64,000 nucleotides of DNA from Serinicoccus hydrothermalis (lineage in GTDB: Bacteria; Actinomycetota; Actinomycetes; Actinomycetales; Dermatophilaceae), in contig NZ_CP014989.1 in assembly GCF_001685415.1 (NCBI RefSeq), forward strand, positions 186,001 through 250,000, in the 5' to 3' direction. Below are positions 44,991-53,621 of this stretch, in pieces. The notes beneath the pieces were generated by a model that was not told the DNA's origin, searched no databases, and saw only the letters and a program-made list of their open reading frames with translations. A program made the position numbers and the translations under genes. Each line of letters starts with the position of its first letter. Position 1 is the first letter of the stretch.

Positions 44991-46238
44991 ATGCGTGTGG
45001 TCCTGGGTGTCTCCGGCGGCATCGCCGCCTACAAGGCCTGCCTGGTCCTGCGCCTCCTGACCGAGGCGGGGCACGAGGTCACCGTCGTGCCCACCGCCGC
45101 CGCGCTGCGCTTCGTCGGCGCACCCACCTGGGAGGCGCTCAGCGGCCGCCCGGTGGCCAGCGACGTCTGGGAGGACGTCCCCCAGGTGCCGCACGTCCGG
45201 CTCGGCCAGCAGGCCGACCTCGTGCTCGTCGCCCCCGCCACGGCCGACCTGCTGGCCCGCGCGGCGCACGGCCTGGCCGACGACCTGCTCACCTCGACGC
45301 TGCTCACCGCCCGCTGCCCCGTCGTCGTGGCGCCGGCGATGCATACCGAGATGTGGCAGCACCCCGCGACCCGGGCCAACGTCGCGCTGCTGCGCGAGCG
45401 GGGGGTGCACGTGGTCGAGCCCGCCTCCGGGCGGCTCACCGGCGCGGACACCGGCCCGGGGCGTCTGCCCGAGCCGGAGGACATCGTCGCCGCCGCGCTG
45501 GGGACCGTGCCGCAGGGATCGACCCACGACGCCGCAGGAGGCGCCACCGGCGACCTCTCCGGCCGCCACGTCGTCGTCACCGCCGGGGGGACGCGCGAGC
45601 CGCTGGACCCGGTCCGCTACCTCGGCAACCGTTCCTCCGGCAAGCAGGGGTATGCCGTGGCCGCCGAGGCCGCGCGCCGTGGCGCCCGGGTGAGCCTGGT
45701 CGCCGCCAACGTCGCGCTCGACACGCCGCCCGGGTGCGACCTGGTGCCGGTGGAGACCGCGCTGGAGCTGGAGCGGGCGGTGACCGACCTGGTCGACGGC
45801 GGTGGGGTGGACGCGGTGGTCATGGCCGCGGCGGTCGCGGACTTCCGCCCGGCGCGCTACGCCGAGGCCAAGATCAAGAAGACCCACGGCGACGGGGACG
45901 ACAGCGCACCGACGATCGAGCTGGTCCGCAACCCGGACATCCTCGCCGGCCTCGTGGCCGCGCGCGGGGGAGCCACCTCGCCCTACCTCGTCGGTTTCGC
46001 CGCGGAGACCGGTGACGGCACTGGCGACGTGCTGAGCCTGGCCCGCGCCAAGCTCGCGCGCAAGGGCTGCGACCTGCTCGTCGCGAACGAGGTCGGGGTA
46101 GGCAGGACCTTCGGCCAGGACAGCACCACGGCGCACCTCCTGCGGCCGGGCACGGAGGAGATCCGCACAGTCGGCCCGGGCAGCAAGACGCTCGTCGCGC
46201 AGGCGATCTGGGACCACGTGGCGCCGTCGCTGCGCTGA
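44991..46238 (+). CDS. coaBC: Bifunctional phosphopantothenoylcysteine decarboxylase/synthetase
   Basis: A 415-residue coenzyme A enzyme. CoaC half: GVSGGIAAYKACLVLR (FMN binding), APATADLLARAAHGLADDLL, the active-site block PAMHTEMWQHPAT. CoaB half: VVTAGGTREPLDPVRYLGN, RSSGKQGYAVAAEA, AAAVADFRP, then KIKK with the catalytic Lys. ATG 44991 after GGGAGGCGAC. Typical full-length fusion. Confidence 0.96.
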   Translation: MRVVLGVSGGIAAYKACLVLRLLTEAGHEVTVVPTAAALRFVGAPTWEALSGRPVASDVWEDVPQVPHVRLGQQADLVLVAPATADLLARAAHGLADDLLTSTLLTARCPVVVAPAMHTEMWQHPATRANVALLRERGVHVVEPASGRLTGADTGPGRLPEPEDIVAAALGTVPQGSTHDAAGGATGDLSGRHVVVTAGGTREPLDPVRYLGNRSSGKQGYAVAAEAARRGARVSLVAANVALDTPPGCDLVPVETALELERAVTDLVDGGGVDAVVMAAAVADFRPARYAEAKIKKTHGDGDDSAPTIELVRNPDILAGLVAARGGATSPYLVGFAAETGDGTGDVLSLARAKLARKGCDLLVANEVGVGRTFGQDSTTAHLLRPGTEEIRTVGPGSKTLVAQAIWDHVAPSLR

Positions 46239-46274
46239 CCCTGCCGCCGTGCGAGAGGTGTCGGCGGTGGACCG

Positions 46275-46280
46275 TAGACT
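46275..46280 (+). promoter_or_regulatory. metK promoter -10
   Basis: TAGACT at 46275-46280 in the coaBC-metK gap, predicted start near 46287, leader about 36 bases. GAAGG (46309-46313) can pair with CCTTC (46317-46321) across loop AGC, partly burying the Shine-Dalgarno. No SAM riboswitch fits in this space. Confidence 0.5.
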
Positions 46281-46322
46281 CGCCGCGTCAGTCAGCAGCC
46301 GCTGCCCCGAAGGAGCCCTTCC

Positions 46323-47537
46323 ATGACCCGCCTGTTCACCTCGGAGTCCGTCACCGAGGGACACCCCGACAAGATCTGCGACCAGATCAGCGACGCGATC
46401 CTGGACGACCTGCTCGCCCAGGACCCGCACTCGCGCGTGGCGGTCGAGACGTTGGTGACGACCGGCCTGGTCCACGTGGCCGGCGAGGTGCGCACCCAGG
46501 GCTACTCCAACATCGCCCAGCTCGTCCGGCAGACGATCCTCGACATCGGCTACGACAACTCCTACAAGGGCTTCGACGGGCGCACCTGCGGGGTGGAGAT
46601 CTCCATCGGTGACCAGTCGGTGGACATCGCCACCGGTGTCGACGACGCGGTCTCCAGCCGCGGGGCGGAGCTGGCCGACCCCTTCGACCAGCAGGGCGCG
46701 GGCGACCAGGGCCTCATGTTCGGCTACGCCTGCGACGACACGCCCGAGCTCATGCCGCTGCCCGCCTTCCTCGCGCACCGGCTGGCCGAGCGCCTCGCCG
46801 ACGTCCGCAAGAGCGGTGAGCTGGACTACCTGCGCCCCGACGGCAAGACGCAGGTGACCATCGCCTACGACGGTGACCGGGCCGTGCGCCTCGACACGGT
46901 CGTGCTGTCCACCCAGCACGCGCACGGCATCGACCTCGCCGAGCAGCTCACCCCGGACATCCGGGAGCGGGTCATCACGCCGGTGCTGGACCAGGCGCAC
47001 GAGGCCGGGGTGGAGCTCAAGACCGACGGCTACCGCATGCTCGTCAACCCCACCGGGGTCTTCACCATCGGCGGGCCGATGGGTGACGCTGGCCTAACCG
47101 GGCGCAAGGTCATCGTCGACACCTACGGCGGCATGGCGCGCCACGGCGGCGGTGCCTTCTCCGGCAAGGACCCGTCCAAGGTCGACCGCAGCGCCGCCTA
47201 CGCCATGCGCTGGGTGGCCAAGAACGTCGTCGCCGCGGGTCTGGCCCGCCGGTGCGAGATCCAGGTCGCCTACGCCATCGGCTACCCGCACCCCGTCGGG
47301 CTCTACGTCGAGACCTTCGGCACCGAGACGGTCCCCGTGGACCGCATCCAGGACGCGGTGCGCCGCGTCTTCGACCTGCGGCCCGCCGCGCTGGTCGCGC
47401 AGCTCGACCTGCTGCGGCCGATCTACCGTCCGACCGCCGCCTACGGCCACTTCGGCCGGACGCAGGCCGCCGGCCTCGTCGACGGCTTCACCTGGGAGCG
47501 GCTGGACCGCGTCGACGAGCTGCGCGCCGCGGTCTGA
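46323..47537 (+). CDS. metK: S-adenosylmethionine synthetase
   Basis: A 404-residue enzyme joining methionine and ATP. Signatures: [20 protein letters not shown] (Mg/ATP site), [12 protein letters not shown], the second-motif [16 protein letters not shown], and [18 protein letters not shown]. Length is standard. It is read from its own -10 TAGACT with AAGGAG ribosome-binding site and is followed after 23 bases by priA. Confidence 0.97.
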   Translation: MTRLFTSESVTEGHPDKICDQISDAILDDLLAQDPHSRVAVETLVTTGLVHVAGEVRTQGYSNIAQLVRQTILDIGYDNSYKGFDGRTCGVEISIGDQSVDIATGVDDAVSSRGAELADPFDQQGAGDQGLMFGYACDDTPELMPLPAFLAHRLAERLADVRKSGELDYLRPDGKTQVTIAYDGDRAVRLDTVVLSTQHAHGIDLAEQLTPDIRERVITPVLDQAHEAGVELKTDGYRMLVNPTGVFTIGGPMGDAGLTGRKVIVDTYGGMARHGGGAFSGKDPSKVDRSAAYAMRWVAKNVVAAGLARRCEIQVAYAIGYPHPVGLYVETFGTETVPVDRIQDAVRRVFDLRPAALVAQLDLLRPIYRPTAAYGHFGRTQAAGLVDGFTWERLDRVDELRAAV

Positions 47538-47560
47538 GCCAGGGGTCCGCGGGGGTCGAG

Positions 47561-49687
47561 ATGGCCGAGCAGCTCGAGCTGGTCCCGCCTCCGGCGACGC
47601 CGCGGCGGCGCACGACCCGCCCGGCCTCGCAGGTGCCCCTGGCCGAGGTCGACCCGGTGGCCACCGTGCTCGTCGACACGCCCCTGCCGCACCTGGACCG
47701 GCCGTTCGAGTATGCCGTCCCGGCCGAGCTCGACGACCGGGCACGACCGGGCGTGCGGGTCCGGGTGCGCTTCGCCGGGCGGGACCACGACGGCTTCCTG
47801 CTCACCCGAGCGGCGAGCGCCGAGCACCAGGGCAGGCTCACCCCCTTGCGCTCGGTCGTCAGCCCGGAGCCGGTGCTCACGCCCGAGGTGCTGCACGCCG
47901 CCCGCGAGGTCGCCGACCGCTACGGCGGCACCCTCGCCGACACGGTGCGCCTGGCCGTCCCACCCCGGCACGCCCGGGCCGAGCGCTCCGTCCCCGACCG
48001 CATCGAGGTCGGCGTGGGGGCACCCGACGCCGGGCGAACCGGGGGGGCGAGGCACGGAGACGAAGGAGCGAGCGGGTCCGGCGAGGACGCCTGGGCGGAC
48101 TACGAGGCCGGCCCGGCCCTCCTGCGACGCCTGCGCGACGGCGGTGCACCGGCAGCCGCCTGGCTCGCGCTGCCCGGGCGGGCACCGGGACTGGACTGGC
48201 CGGACGCCCTCGCCGCCGCGGTGGACGCCACGCTGGCGGGCGGCCGCGGCGCGCTCGTGGTCGTGCCGGACCGCCGGGACGTGGAGCGGCTCATGGGGCC
48301 GCTGACCGCGGCGGTCGGGGAGGACCAGGTCGTCCGGCTGACGGCGGACCTCGGGCCGGAGGCTCGCTACGCGGCCTTCCTGCGGGTGCTCCGGGGCCAC
48401 GCCCGGGTCGTGGTCGGGACCCGCGCGAGCGCCTTCGCCCCGGTCCCGGACCTGGGCCTGGTCGCCTGCTGGGACGAGGCCGACGACCTGCACCAGGAGC
48501 CGCGTGCCCCCTACCCGCACGTGCGCGAGGTGCTCCGGCTCCGTGCCCGGCGCGAGGGGGCGGCGCTGCTCGTCGGGGGGTTCACCCGCAGCGTGGCCGT
48601 GCAGCAGTGGGTGGGGGAGGGCGTCGTCGCGCCGGTGACGGCCGAACCACCGGTGCTGCGGCGGACGGCGCCGGCGGTCCTCGTCGCGGGGGAGGGCCAC
48701 CAGGAGGAGCGGGACGCGGCCGCCCGGACGGCCCGGTTGCCGAGCGTGGCCTGGCGCGCCCTGCGGGCCGGGCTCGAACAGGGCGCTCCGGTGCTCGTGC
48801 AGGTCCCGCGGCAGGGCTACGTCCTCGGCCTGGCCTGCCAGGACTGCCGCACGCCTGTGCGCTGCGCGCGCTGCCAGGGCCCCGTGGGTGCGGGCGAGGG
48901 GCGGGCGGCACCCGCCTGCCGGTGGTGCTCCTCCGAGGTGCCCGCGACCTGGTCATGCCCGGAGTGCGGATCGCGCCGGCGGCGGGCGACCGGTGTGGGG
49001 GAGCGGCGGACGGCCGAGGAGCTCGGGCGCGCCTTCCCCGGGACCCGGGTCGTCAGCTCCGGGGGCGAGCACGTGGTGGACGAGGTGGGGCCCGCGCCGG
49101 CGCTGGTGGTGGCCACGCCCGGTGCGGAGCCGTGGGCCGCCACGGGATATGCCGCGGTCGTGCTCCTCGACGGCTGGATGGTGCTGGAGCGGGCCGCCCT
49201 CGACGCCCCCGTGGAGGCGCTACGGCGGTGGTGCGCGGCTGCCGCGATGGTCCGTACCCGTGTGCCCGAAGACGAGCAGGGTCCGTCGCGCCGGCGCGCC
49301 CCCGCGGTCGTCCTCTGCGGGGTGCCGCCGCACGGTTCCCTCCCTGCCGTCGAGGCGCTGGTGCGCTGGGACCCCGCCTGGCTCGCCCGCCGGGAGCTGG
49401 GGGAGCGTGCCACCCTCGGCCTGCCCCCGGCGACCCGTCAGGTCGAGGTCACCGGGCTGGTCGGGGCGGTCGACGAGGTGGGCCGAGCTCTCGTCGCGGA
49501 CGGCCACCGGCTGCTGGGCACGGTGCCGCTGGGTGGGTCCGAGGGGGAGGACGCTCGCGCCCGGGCGACGGTGCGGGAGGCGCCGGAGCACGACCTCGCC
49601 CGGTCGGTGCATACCGTGCGCGCCGAGCGCAGCGCCCGCAAGGCGCAGGAGACCGTGCGCCTGGTCCTGGACGGGGAGAGCCAGTAG
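47561..49687 (+). CDS. priA: PriA-family primosomal protein, helicase motifs degenerate
   Basis: A 708-residue PriA-like protein. The N-terminal 3'-DNA-binding domain (VLVDTPLPHLDRPFEYAVPA, VRFAGRDHDGFLL) is clear. In place of Walker A (GxGKT) stands GGRGALVVVPDRRDVERL, and the DEAH box reads ACWDEADDLHQEPRAPYPHV. Zinc-binding Cys pairs are kept at about residues 425-470 (CQDCRTPVRCARC, CRWCSS, CPECG). Such helicase-dead PriA is the normal actinobacterial form (probable primosomal protein N'); it may recruit the replisome without unwinding. ATG 47561; an acidic/Gly insertion (about 155-185) is specific to this protein. Confidence 0.92.
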   Translation: MAEQLELVPPPATPRRRTTRPASQVPLAEVDPVATVLVDTPLPHLDRPFEYAVPAELDDRARPGVRVRVRFAGRDHDGFLLTRAASAEHQGRLTPLRSVVSPEPVLTPEVLHAAREVADRYGGTLADTVRLAVPPRHARAERSVPDRIEVGVGAPDAGRTGGARHGDEGASGSGEDAWADYEAGPALLRRLRDGGAPAAAWLALPGRAPGLDWPDALAAAVDATLAGGRGALVVVPDRRDVERLMGPLTAAVGEDQVVRLTADLGPEARYAAFLRVLRGHARVVVGTRASAFAPVPDLGLVACWDEADDLHQEPRAPYPHVREVLRLRARREGAALLVGGFTRSVAVQQWVGEGVVAPVTAEPPVLRRTAPAVLVAGEGHQEERDAAARTARLPSVAWRALRAGLEQGAPVLVQVPRQGYVLGLACQDCRTPVRCARCQGPVGAGEGRAAPACRWCSSEVPATWSCPECGSRRRRATGVGERRTAEELGRAFPGTRVVSSGGEHVVDEVGPAPALVVATPGAEPWAATGYAAVVLLDGWMVLERAALDAPVEALRRWCAAAAMVRTRVPEDEQGPSRRRAPAVVLCGVPPHGSLPAVEALVRWDPAWLARRELGERATLGLPPATRQVEVTGLVGAVDEVGRALVADGHRLLGTVPLGGSEGEDARARATVREAPEHDLARSVHTVRAERSARKAQETVRLVLDGESQ

Positions 49688-49735
49688 GCGCGCGGCACCC
49701 CGTGCACGCGCGCCGCGGCGCCCTGTTCCGGTTGA

Positions 49736-49840
49736 CGTAGCGTCACTGCTACGGAAGTCTCAAAAGCGTAACGATCCCGTCACCGTGTGGGCACGATGCT
49801 GGCGTGGCGGGGTCCGGGGTGTCTAAGTTGCCACTGCAAC
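49736..49840 (+). promoter_or_regulatory. Inverted repeats upstream of the peptide-binding lipoprotein gene
   Basis: The 230-base gap after priA holds two short perfect inverted repeats: CGTAGC-6-GCTACG at 49736-49753, just behind TTGACG (49732-49737, a possible -35), and GTTGC-4-GCAAC at 49827-49840. These are operator-like. I could not place a convincing -10, so the promoter is not resolved. Confidence 0.35.
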
Positions 49841-49917
49841 CCCCCGGCGCGTCGATGGTGCGTGCGGTGGACCAGGGCGGTCCGCCGGCGTGAGACGCCC
49901 ATTCACTAGGAGGAACA

Positions 49918-51771
49918 TTGAAGATCAGGCGCGCGACCATGGCCGTTGTGGCGGCCGGTGCCCTGGCCCTGGCCGGATGCACGTCCGACACCGGTTCGGA
50001 CGACACCGACAACGCCGCCGAGGGCGGCGGCGACGGCGCGGAGGAGAGCGAAGGCTCCGAGGACATGGGGTCCGAGGAAGACATGGGCGGGGAGGACGGC
50101 TCCACCGAGCGGGCCGACATCGACTTCACCACCAACGACGACTCCGTCTCCTTCTCCAGCGGCGCCGAGGAGTACAACGCCTACAACGGCAACACCGCGG
50201 CGACCAACTCGACCTACAACGCGGTCGTCAACAACCAGCTGCAGACCGGCTTCTGGTACTGGGGCACCGACGGCACGGTCTACCAGAACGAGTGGTTCGG
50301 CTCCTACGAGCAGACCTCCGAGGACCCGCTGACGGTGGAGTACACCATCTCCGACGACGCGGTGTGGTCCGACGGCACGCCGATCACCTCCAACGACTTC
50401 CTCCTCGACTGGGCGTCGACCAACCCCGAGTCCATGGGTGGTGCCGAGGAGCTCGGCTTCGACCCGGTCTCGACCTGGTCCACCTACGCCACCGAGGGCC
50501 TGGAGACCGAGCCCAGCAGCAAGACCTTCACGGTCGTCTACCCCGAGCCCTACCCGGACTGGGAGATCTCGGTGTCGGCCCCGCTGCCCGCGCACGTCGC
50601 GGCGGAGCAGGCCGGCATGGAGCCCGACGAGCTCGCCCAGGCGATCCTCGACGGCGACGCGGAGACCGTCTCCCAGGTGTCCGAGTTCTGGAACACCGGC
50701 TGGCTCTTCCCCAACTACCAGGTCGAGGACGAGGCTGTCGTCCCCTCCTCCGGTCCCTACACCCTCGAGGGTGCGGCCTGGGAGAGCGGCAACCAGCTCG
50801 CGCTGGTCCCGAACGAGAACTTCTTCGGCCCCGCCCCGGCGACCGGCAACCTGGTCTTCAAGTTCGCCGCCCCGGAGACCCACGTCCAGGCGCTGCAGAA
50901 CGGTGACATCAACGTCATCGAGCCGCAGGCCACGGTCGACACCCGCCAGCAGCTCGAGGGCATGGGCGACCAGGTGGCGGTCGAGAGCAACCAGCAGATG
51001 ACCTGGGAGCACCTCGACTACAACTTCGCCGAGGACTCGGTCTTCAACGACGACAACGGCGGCCTGGCCGCCCGCGAGGCCTTCGCGATGTGCGTGCCGC
51101 GGCAGAACATCATCGACAACCTCATCGCGCCGATCAGCGAGGACGCGGTCGTCCTCAACGCCCGCGAGCGGTTCCCCTTCCAGGAGGGCTACCAGGAGAT
51201 CGTCGACGCCGCCTACAGCGGTCAGTACGACGAGGTCGACATCGAGGGTGCGAGCGCCAAGCTGGAGGAGGCCGGGCTCGAGACCCCGGTCGAGGTCCGC
51301 ATCGGTTACTCCGCCCCGAACCAGCGTCGTACCGAGGAGGTCGCCCAGATCAAGTCCTCCTGCGACGAGGCGGGTTTCGAGATCGTCGACGCCGGCAACC
51401 CCGACTTCTTCGAGGCGGGCGGCACGCTGGAGCAGGGTGACTGGGAGGTCGCGCTCTTCGCCTGGGCCGGCTCGGGCCAGATCGCCTCGGGCGAGCCGAT
51501 CTACTCCACGGACGGGTCGCAGAACTTCGGCGGCTTCTCCAACGAGGAGGTCGACGCGGCCTGGGACACCCTGGCGTCCTCGCTCGACGAGGAGGTCCAG
51601 ACCGAGCAGCTCAAGATCATCGAGAAGCTGCTGTGGGACAACCTCTACGGCATCCCGCTGTTCACCCACCCGGGTGTCATCGGCTACGACAGCACCCTGG
51701 AGAACGTCCGGCCCACCTCGGTGCAGACCGGTGTCTCCTGGAACGCCGACCAGTGGGTCCGCGCCAGCTGA
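49918..51771 (+). CDS. Peptide ABC transporter substrate-binding lipoprotein (SBP_bac_5)
   Basis: A 617-residue extracytoplasmic solute-binding protein. Signal peptide with lipobox LALAGC, Cys21 being lipidated; then an unusually acidic Gly/Ser/Glu linker (residues 22-64, with DMGSEEDMGGEDGS) before the OppA/DppA-type fold: VYQNEWFGSYE, SDDAVWSDGTPITSNDFLLD, and GVSWNADQW at the end. It begins at TTG 49918, the rare start fixed by the strong TAGGAGGA at 49907-49914. It binds oligopeptides or similar amines for the transporter that follows; specificity unknown. Confidence 0.92.
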   Translation: MKIRRATMAVVAAGALALAGCTSDTGSDDTDNAAEGGGDGAEESEGSEDMGSEEDMGGEDGSTERADIDFTTNDDSVSFSSGAEEYNAYNGNTAATNSTYNAVVNNQLQTGFWYWGTDGTVYQNEWFGSYEQTSEDPLTVEYTISDDAVWSDGTPITSNDFLLDWASTNPESMGGAEELGFDPVSTWSTYATEGLETEPSSKTFTVVYPEPYPDWEISVSAPLPAHVAAEQAGMEPDELAQAILDGDAETVSQVSEFWNTGWLFPNYQVEDEAVVPSSGPYTLEGAAWESGNQLALVPNENFFGPAPATGNLVFKFAAPETHVQALQNGDINVIEPQATVDTRQQLEGMGDQVAVESNQQMTWEHLDYNFAEDSVFNDDNGGLAAREAFAMCVPRQNIIDNLIAPISEDAVVLNARERFPFQEGYQEIVDAAYSGQYDEVDIEGASAKLEEAGLETPVEVRIGYSAPNQRRTEEVAQIKSSCDEAGFEIVDAGNPDFFEAGGTLEQGDWEVALFAWAGSGQIASGEPIYSTDGSQNFGGFSNEEVDAAWDTLASSLDEEVQTEQLKIIEKLLWDNLYGIPLFTHPGVIGYDSTLENVRPTSVQTGVSWNADQWVRAS

Positions 51772-51783
51772 CGCGCCTCACCT

Positions 51784-51864
51784 GAGCGTGCGGCGGGCCT
51801 GAGCCCGCCGCACGCTCCGGCACCGGCAGACGGGGCGGGAGGGTAGACGCCCTCCCGCCCCGTC
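51784..51864 (+). terminator. Two tandem perfect 15-bp hairpins after the lipoprotein gene
   Basis: First: GAGCGTGCGGCGGGC (51784-51798), loop CTGA, complement 51803-51817. Second: GACGGGGCGGGAGGG (51829-51843), six-base loop TAGACG, complement 51850-51864. Both are perfect and lie between the lipoprotein gene and its permease. They probably end most transcripts or protect the lipoprotein mRNA 3' end, so that binding protein exceeds permease. No T tracts. Confidence 0.8.
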
Positions 51865-51961
51865 CGCTGTCCAGATCACCTCTCCACCACCCACCCGGAC
51901 CCCGTGCCCGGTGGCGACACGCGTGGACCGGTGCCCGTGGTCACCACCCCGGATGAGGGGT

Positions 51962-51967
51962 TAGAGT
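51962..51967 (+). promoter_or_regulatory. Possible promoter -10 for the permease genes
   Basis: TAGAGT at 51962-51967, 24 bases before the annotated GTG of the first permease and after the double hairpin. It could give the membrane and ATPase genes a transcript separate from the lipoprotein gene. Confidence 0.4.
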
Positions 51968-51991
51968 CTGCGGGCAGTCCGTCACACCGCC

Positions 51992-53554
51992 GTGAACACT
52001 CTCACCGCAAAGGTCAGACCCGTGCTCCAGTTCATCCTCCGCAGGATCGCGATCTCCGCGCTGATCATGTTCCTCGGCTCCGTGCTGATGTACGTCCTCA
52101 CGATCAACTCCGGGGACCCGCTCTCGGACCTGCGCGAGTCGCGCGCCGAGAACCGGGACCAGCTCATGGCCGCGCGGACGGCGAACATGGGGCTCGACGA
52201 CCCGTGGTGGCTGCGCTACCTCGGGTGGCTCACCGGCGTCAGCCGCTGCTTCGTGCTGCAGTGCGACCTCGGCGACACCCGGGACGGCAGCGACGTCAAC
52301 AACCTGCTGCTGGCCTCCGCCGGCGCCAGCCTGCGCCTCGTGACGGTTGCGACCTTCCTGGCGATCTTCATCGGCGTCACCCTCGGTGTGCTCTCCGCGA
52401 TCCGGCAGTACTCCGGCTTCGACTACGCCGTGACCTTCATCGCCTTCCTCTTCTTCTCGCTGCCGGTCTTCTGGGCGGCGGTGCTGCTCAAGGACTTCGG
52501 CGCCATCCGTTTCAACAACTGGATCGCCGACCCGACCGTCTCGACGACGGCGACAGCCGTCGTCGCCCTACTGTTCGCCCTGGCCGTGGCCTCGGTGCTC
52601 GGCGGCGGGTTACGACGTGAGCTCATCACCGGCGCCGTCACCTTCGTCGTGGTCTTCGGCCTCGTCTTCGGCTTCGACCAGGTGACCTGGTGGGTGCAGC
52701 CGGCCATCGGGCTGCCGCTCATCATCGTCGGGGCCCTGGCTGCGCTCGGCTTCATGCTCGTCATGACGGTGGGGCTGTCGAACCGCAAGGTCATGTATGC
52801 CGGGCTGGTGACCATCGGCCTGGGCCTGGTCGCCTACTTCGTCACCGGCCCGATCCTGGACGACCCCTCCGGCTGGCTGGTCATCATCGCCATGGCCCTG
52901 CTCACCGTCGCGGTCGGGCTCGCCGTGGGATGGGTCATGGGGGGTTACGAGCGGCGCACCGCCATGATCGTCAGCGTCGGCACCGGGCTCGGGATGGCCT
53001 TCCTCGTCTTCATGGACTACCTGCTGCGCGGCTGGGCGGGCTTCCTGGAGCTCTCCGGCAACCGACCGGTGAGCACCATCGGGGAGAACCGGATCATCCC
53101 GGAGCGCTTCACCGGCGACTTCTGGGAGGGCATCTTCAACTGGGGGGTCCAGCTGGTCCTGCCCACCATCGTGCTGACCCTCATCTCGATCGCCTCCTAC
53201 AGCCGCTACACCCGAGGCTCGATGCTGGAGACCATCAACCAGGACTACATCCGGACCGCGCGCTCCAAGGGGCTGTCGGACCGGGTGGTCTTCACCAAGC
53301 ACGCGCTGCGCAACGCACTCATCCCCATCACGACCATCGTCGCCTTCGACTTCGCCTCGCTGCTCGGGGGAGCGGTCATCACCGAGTCCGTCTTCGGCTG
53401 GCGCGGCCTCGGAGCGATGTTCCGGCAAGGCCTGGACCAGGTGGACCCCAACCCGGTCATGGCCTACTACCTGGTGGCCGGCGGTGCCGCGGTGCTCATG
53501 AACATGCTGGCCGACATCGCCTACGCCTCCCTCGACCCGCGGATCCGGCGGTGA
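51992..53554 (+). CDS. Peptide ABC transporter permease, DppB type with large membrane insertion
   Basis: A 520-residue permease, about 200 residues longer than a normal DppB. The N terminus (LQFILRRIAISALIMFLGSVL) and C-terminal half with the ATPase-contact EAA loop (DYIRTARSKGLSDRVVFTKH then ALRNALIP) are standard. Between them, about residues 185-345 hold some six extra hydrophobic helices (for example LPLIIVGALAALGFMLVMTV and WLVIIAMALLTVAVGLAVGW). The start is either GTG 51992 or GTG 52022 (VLQFILRR), neither with a strong ribosome-binding site; I keep 51992. Pairs with the DppC-like permease. Confidence 0.88.
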   Translation: MNTLTAKVRPVLQFILRRIAISALIMFLGSVLMYVLTINSGDPLSDLRESRAENRDQLMAARTANMGLDDPWWLRYLGWLTGVSRCFVLQCDLGDTRDGSDVNNLLLASAGASLRLVTVATFLAIFIGVTLGVLSAIRQYSGFDYAVTFIAFLFFSLPVFWAAVLLKDFGAIRFNNWIADPTVSTTATAVVALLFALAVASVLGGGLRRELITGAVTFVVVFGLVFGFDQVTWWVQPAIGLPLIIVGALAALGFMLVMTVGLSNRKVMYAGLVTIGLGLVAYFVTGPILDDPSGWLVIIAMALLTVAVGLAVGWVMGGYERRTAMIVSVGTGLGMAFLVFMDYLLRGWAGFLELSGNRPVSTIGENRIIPERFTGDFWEGIFNWGVQLVLPTIVLTLISIASYSRYTRGSMLETINQDYIRTARSKGLSDRVVFTKHALRNALIPITTIVAFDFASLLGGAVITESVFGWRGLGAMFRQGLDQVDPNPVMAYYLVAGGAAVLMNMLADIAYASLDPRIRR

Positions 53555-53621
53555 GTCAGATGCGGATGACGCCCCTCCCCGACGACCTCCCTGCCCCCAC
53601 GACCGACCTGAGGATCCCGCG

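Noticed and set aside
46281-46322. SAM riboswitch before metK
   Set aside because: The leader is only about 36 bases and lacks the conserved core; only a small hairpin at the ribosome-binding site is present.
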